A stretch of DNA of 64,000 bases from contig CAVQBL010000014.1 in assembly GCA_963710715.1 (NCBI GenBank), positions 310,001 to 374,000 of the forward strand, in the 5' to 3' direction. The notes beneath the pieces are model-generated. The model saw only the letters and a list, made by a program, of their open reading frames with translations. It searched no databases and had not been told where the DNA came from. How positions within the stretch are numbered: position 1 is the first letter of the stretch; the number at the start of each line of letters is the position of its first letter. This DNA is from CAVQBL01 sp963710715. Its GTDB lineage: Bacteria; Pseudomonadota; Gammaproteobacteria; DSM-16500. Position numbers and translations under genes: made by a program. Below are positions 62,805 to 64,000 of this stretch, one piece after another.

Positions 62805-64000
62805 CTACACGCTCTCCTGCGCCGATGTTGTATCTTTAATAAAAATCATGCCGTCAAATATTTTACCAACTTCTTCATTCACAAACTGATTTGAACTTTC
62901 ACCAGCGCCAATAAAACGTATCAAAATAGGCTGATGTAAAAAGGCAGGTAAATTATCTTTATCCTTTAGATTCAGCATTGCGAAGGGCATTGCTAATTTA
63001 TTCACGATGGCTTCTATGGCATTATCAGGAGGAACTTGTAAATTACACTCGCCTATTCCACCCTCTTTTTTTACAGCACGATATTTTCCATCATATGTTA
63101 TTAAACTAACAGGCCGATAATGATCACCTAATTTCAATTTTAAATGCCTACCCATAAATCTTAATGGTGGCTGATTATCTTGCTCATCAGAAGCGGACTC
63201 TAAATTATTTATATGCAAATCATGAGCCCAAATCACAATTTTTGCACCTGGATTATGGTCTTGAAGCCAGAAAATATTTTCTGCCATTGCTTTGTCCCGC
63301 AAAGATAGTGTTTGAAAAAGGCCACCATGATCATCTAAGTTTAGAAAAAATTGAATATTTTGTTGCATAAGATACGCATTTTGCAGGACCCACTCATATT
63401 GTCTTTGACCTAATTTAGCTGCTAGCGCACCCGCTTTAATTTTAATTTCATTAATAATATTTGTCATGTTGTCGCTCAGCAGTACAGAAAGATTTCTCAT
63501 TTCTGGAATATATTGATCAGCAAATTTTTTTAACTCGGAAATTTTTTCATCTATTAAAATAGCCATTAATCTATCCAATTCTTTTGTGGGTAAATTTTTC
63601 TTTTTTAATTCCTCAGCAAGTTGATCATATTTATTAATAATAGGTCTCTGAAAGCGCAGAAAATCCGTTAGACTGTTCCAATTTTTTTTGATCCCCTCTC
63701 CCACCTGATTGATTTCCATAGCGCTTTTTTCATCACCAATCGTTCTAAACGCATTCTGTATAAGTTGACTTAAGATAAGAGGATTTACATCTTGAGAATC
63801 AAACCCAGCAAACTGCACTTTTATTTTTGCACTTTGATTATATTCATACATCCAATTTATCATGGAAAGAACTTCTTTTGTGTTATACACCCATCCTTCT
63901 AAATTTTTTAACAACTCTTTTGAATTACCCTTACCATAAAGTACGTAATCATTTAGCAGAGAGGCTTGCGCCATGGATCCTTCAATAGCAAAGATAGTAA
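62805..64000 (-). CDS. Erythromycin-esterase-like protein, 5' end outside the window
   Basis: The frame is open to the window edge; upstream of ATG 63974 it still reads IFAIEGSMAQASLLNDYVL, matching the conserved E-x-S/A...A...N.YV region of the Ere family, so the true start lies beyond base 64000. Other family features seen are MINWMYEYN, VQFAGFDSQD and KIVIWAHDLHI (His). Some members hydrolyse macrolides, but many genome-encoded ones act on unknown esters. A host-acting role cannot be excluded. Confidence 0.8.
   Translation of the reverse strand, partial: TIFAIEGSMAQASLLNDYVLYGKGNSKELLKNLEGWVYNTKEVLSMINWMYEYNQSAKIKVQFAGFDSQDVNPLILSQLIQNAFRTIGDEKSAMEINQVGEGIKKNWNSLTDFLRFQRPIINKYDQLAEELKKKNLPTKELDRLMAILIDEKISELKKFADQYIPEMRNLSVLLSDNMTNIINEIKIKAGALAAKLGQRQYEWVLQNAYLMQQNIQFFLNLDDHGGLFQTLSLRDKAMAENIFWLQDHNPGAKIVIWAHDLHINNLESASDEQDNQPPLRFMGRHLKLKLGDHYRPVSLITYDGKYRAVKKEGGIGECNLQVPPDNAIEAIVNKLAMPFAMLNLKDKDNLPAFLHQPILIRFIGAGESSNQFVNEEVGKIFDGMIFIKDTTSAQESV

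Noticed and set aside
1..64000. tRNA, rRNA, phage or complete insertion sequence
   Set aside because: No sequence resembling these was found on reading both strands, although a small divergent RNA gene could be missed without a search tool.

Overview
The window reads as AT-rich chromosome from a host-associated gammaproteobacterium, most likely of the order Legionellales (Coxiella/Legionella/Berkiella-like). This placement rests on gene content and order: mlaFEDCB, kdsD-kdsC-lptC-lptA-lptB-hpf-npr, bamD/rluD-pgeF, pmbA/yjgA/tldD and ubiG-gph. It also rests on a scatter of eukaryote-directed, effector-like genes between the housekeeping blocks, three of which sit behind PmrA/QseB-type promoter boxes. 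No rRNA, tRNA, CRISPR array, complete insertion sequence or phage was recognised.

Layout. 0-7.8 kb: a two-component system (OmpR-type regulator cut by the window edge, plus a QseC/PmrB-like kinase) runs straight into an AddB/AddA-like nuclease-helicase pair. 7.9-9.4 kb: an AbiE-like toxin-antitoxin remnant with its own operator. 9.4-12.0 kb: minor pilins pilV-W-X followed by an HSDL2-like dehydrogenase. 12.2-20.9 kb: acyl-CoA thioesterase, serC, a small-ORF/effector-like pair, marC, a CPA2 antiporter, a histone-deacetylase-like protein, a cyclic-nucleotide-binding/CAAX-protease fusion and an outer-membrane barrel. 21.1-32.2 kb: accessory region with a Ulp1-like cysteine protease, frameshifted fumC and pepN, ubiG-gph, several hypothetical effector candidates and a stand-alone OspF/SpvC/LanL-like phosphothreonine lyase. 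32.3-44.4 kb: NAD metabolism (pncA, nadE), ygfZ, bamD, rluD-pgeF, a DegQ-type protease and an RND efflux pair. 44.4-46.8 kb: two more effector candidates (a Sel1-like helical protein and an ankyrin protein). 46.9-57.4 kb: the Mla operon, a 946-residue duplicated effector candidate, then Kdo/LPS-transport genes, hpf and npr. 57.5-61.5 kb: pmbA, yjgA and tldD. The end holds a small lipoprotein, a decayed aromatic amino acid lyase and an erythromycin-esterase-like gene cut by the edge.

How it fits together. Envelope maintenance dominates the housekeeping part: Mla phospholipid transport, Kdo synthesis, Lpt export, BamD, DegQ and RND efflux. Over this lies a dispersed set of candidate secreted proteins with a host-oriented look: a Ulp1-fold protease with an NLS-like tail, a phosphothreonine-lyase fold, an ankyrin repeat, proline-rich tails carrying PSAP and PPxY motifs, and an internally duplicated Sel1-like protein. 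Three identical-architecture promoters (CTTAA[G/T]-N5-CTTAAG-N10/11--10 box) precede three of these genes. They are what a PmrA/QseB-family regulator, like the one at the left edge, would be expected to bind. No secretion apparatus is in the window, so effector status is inference.

The region is also rich in palindromic repeats of at least five kinds. Several lie against or inside genes. The 5' ends of bamD and lptA are built from repeat sequence, and a 141-bp double-hairpin tandem repeat occupies the spot between hpf and npr where ptsN and rapZ are found in Escherichia coli.
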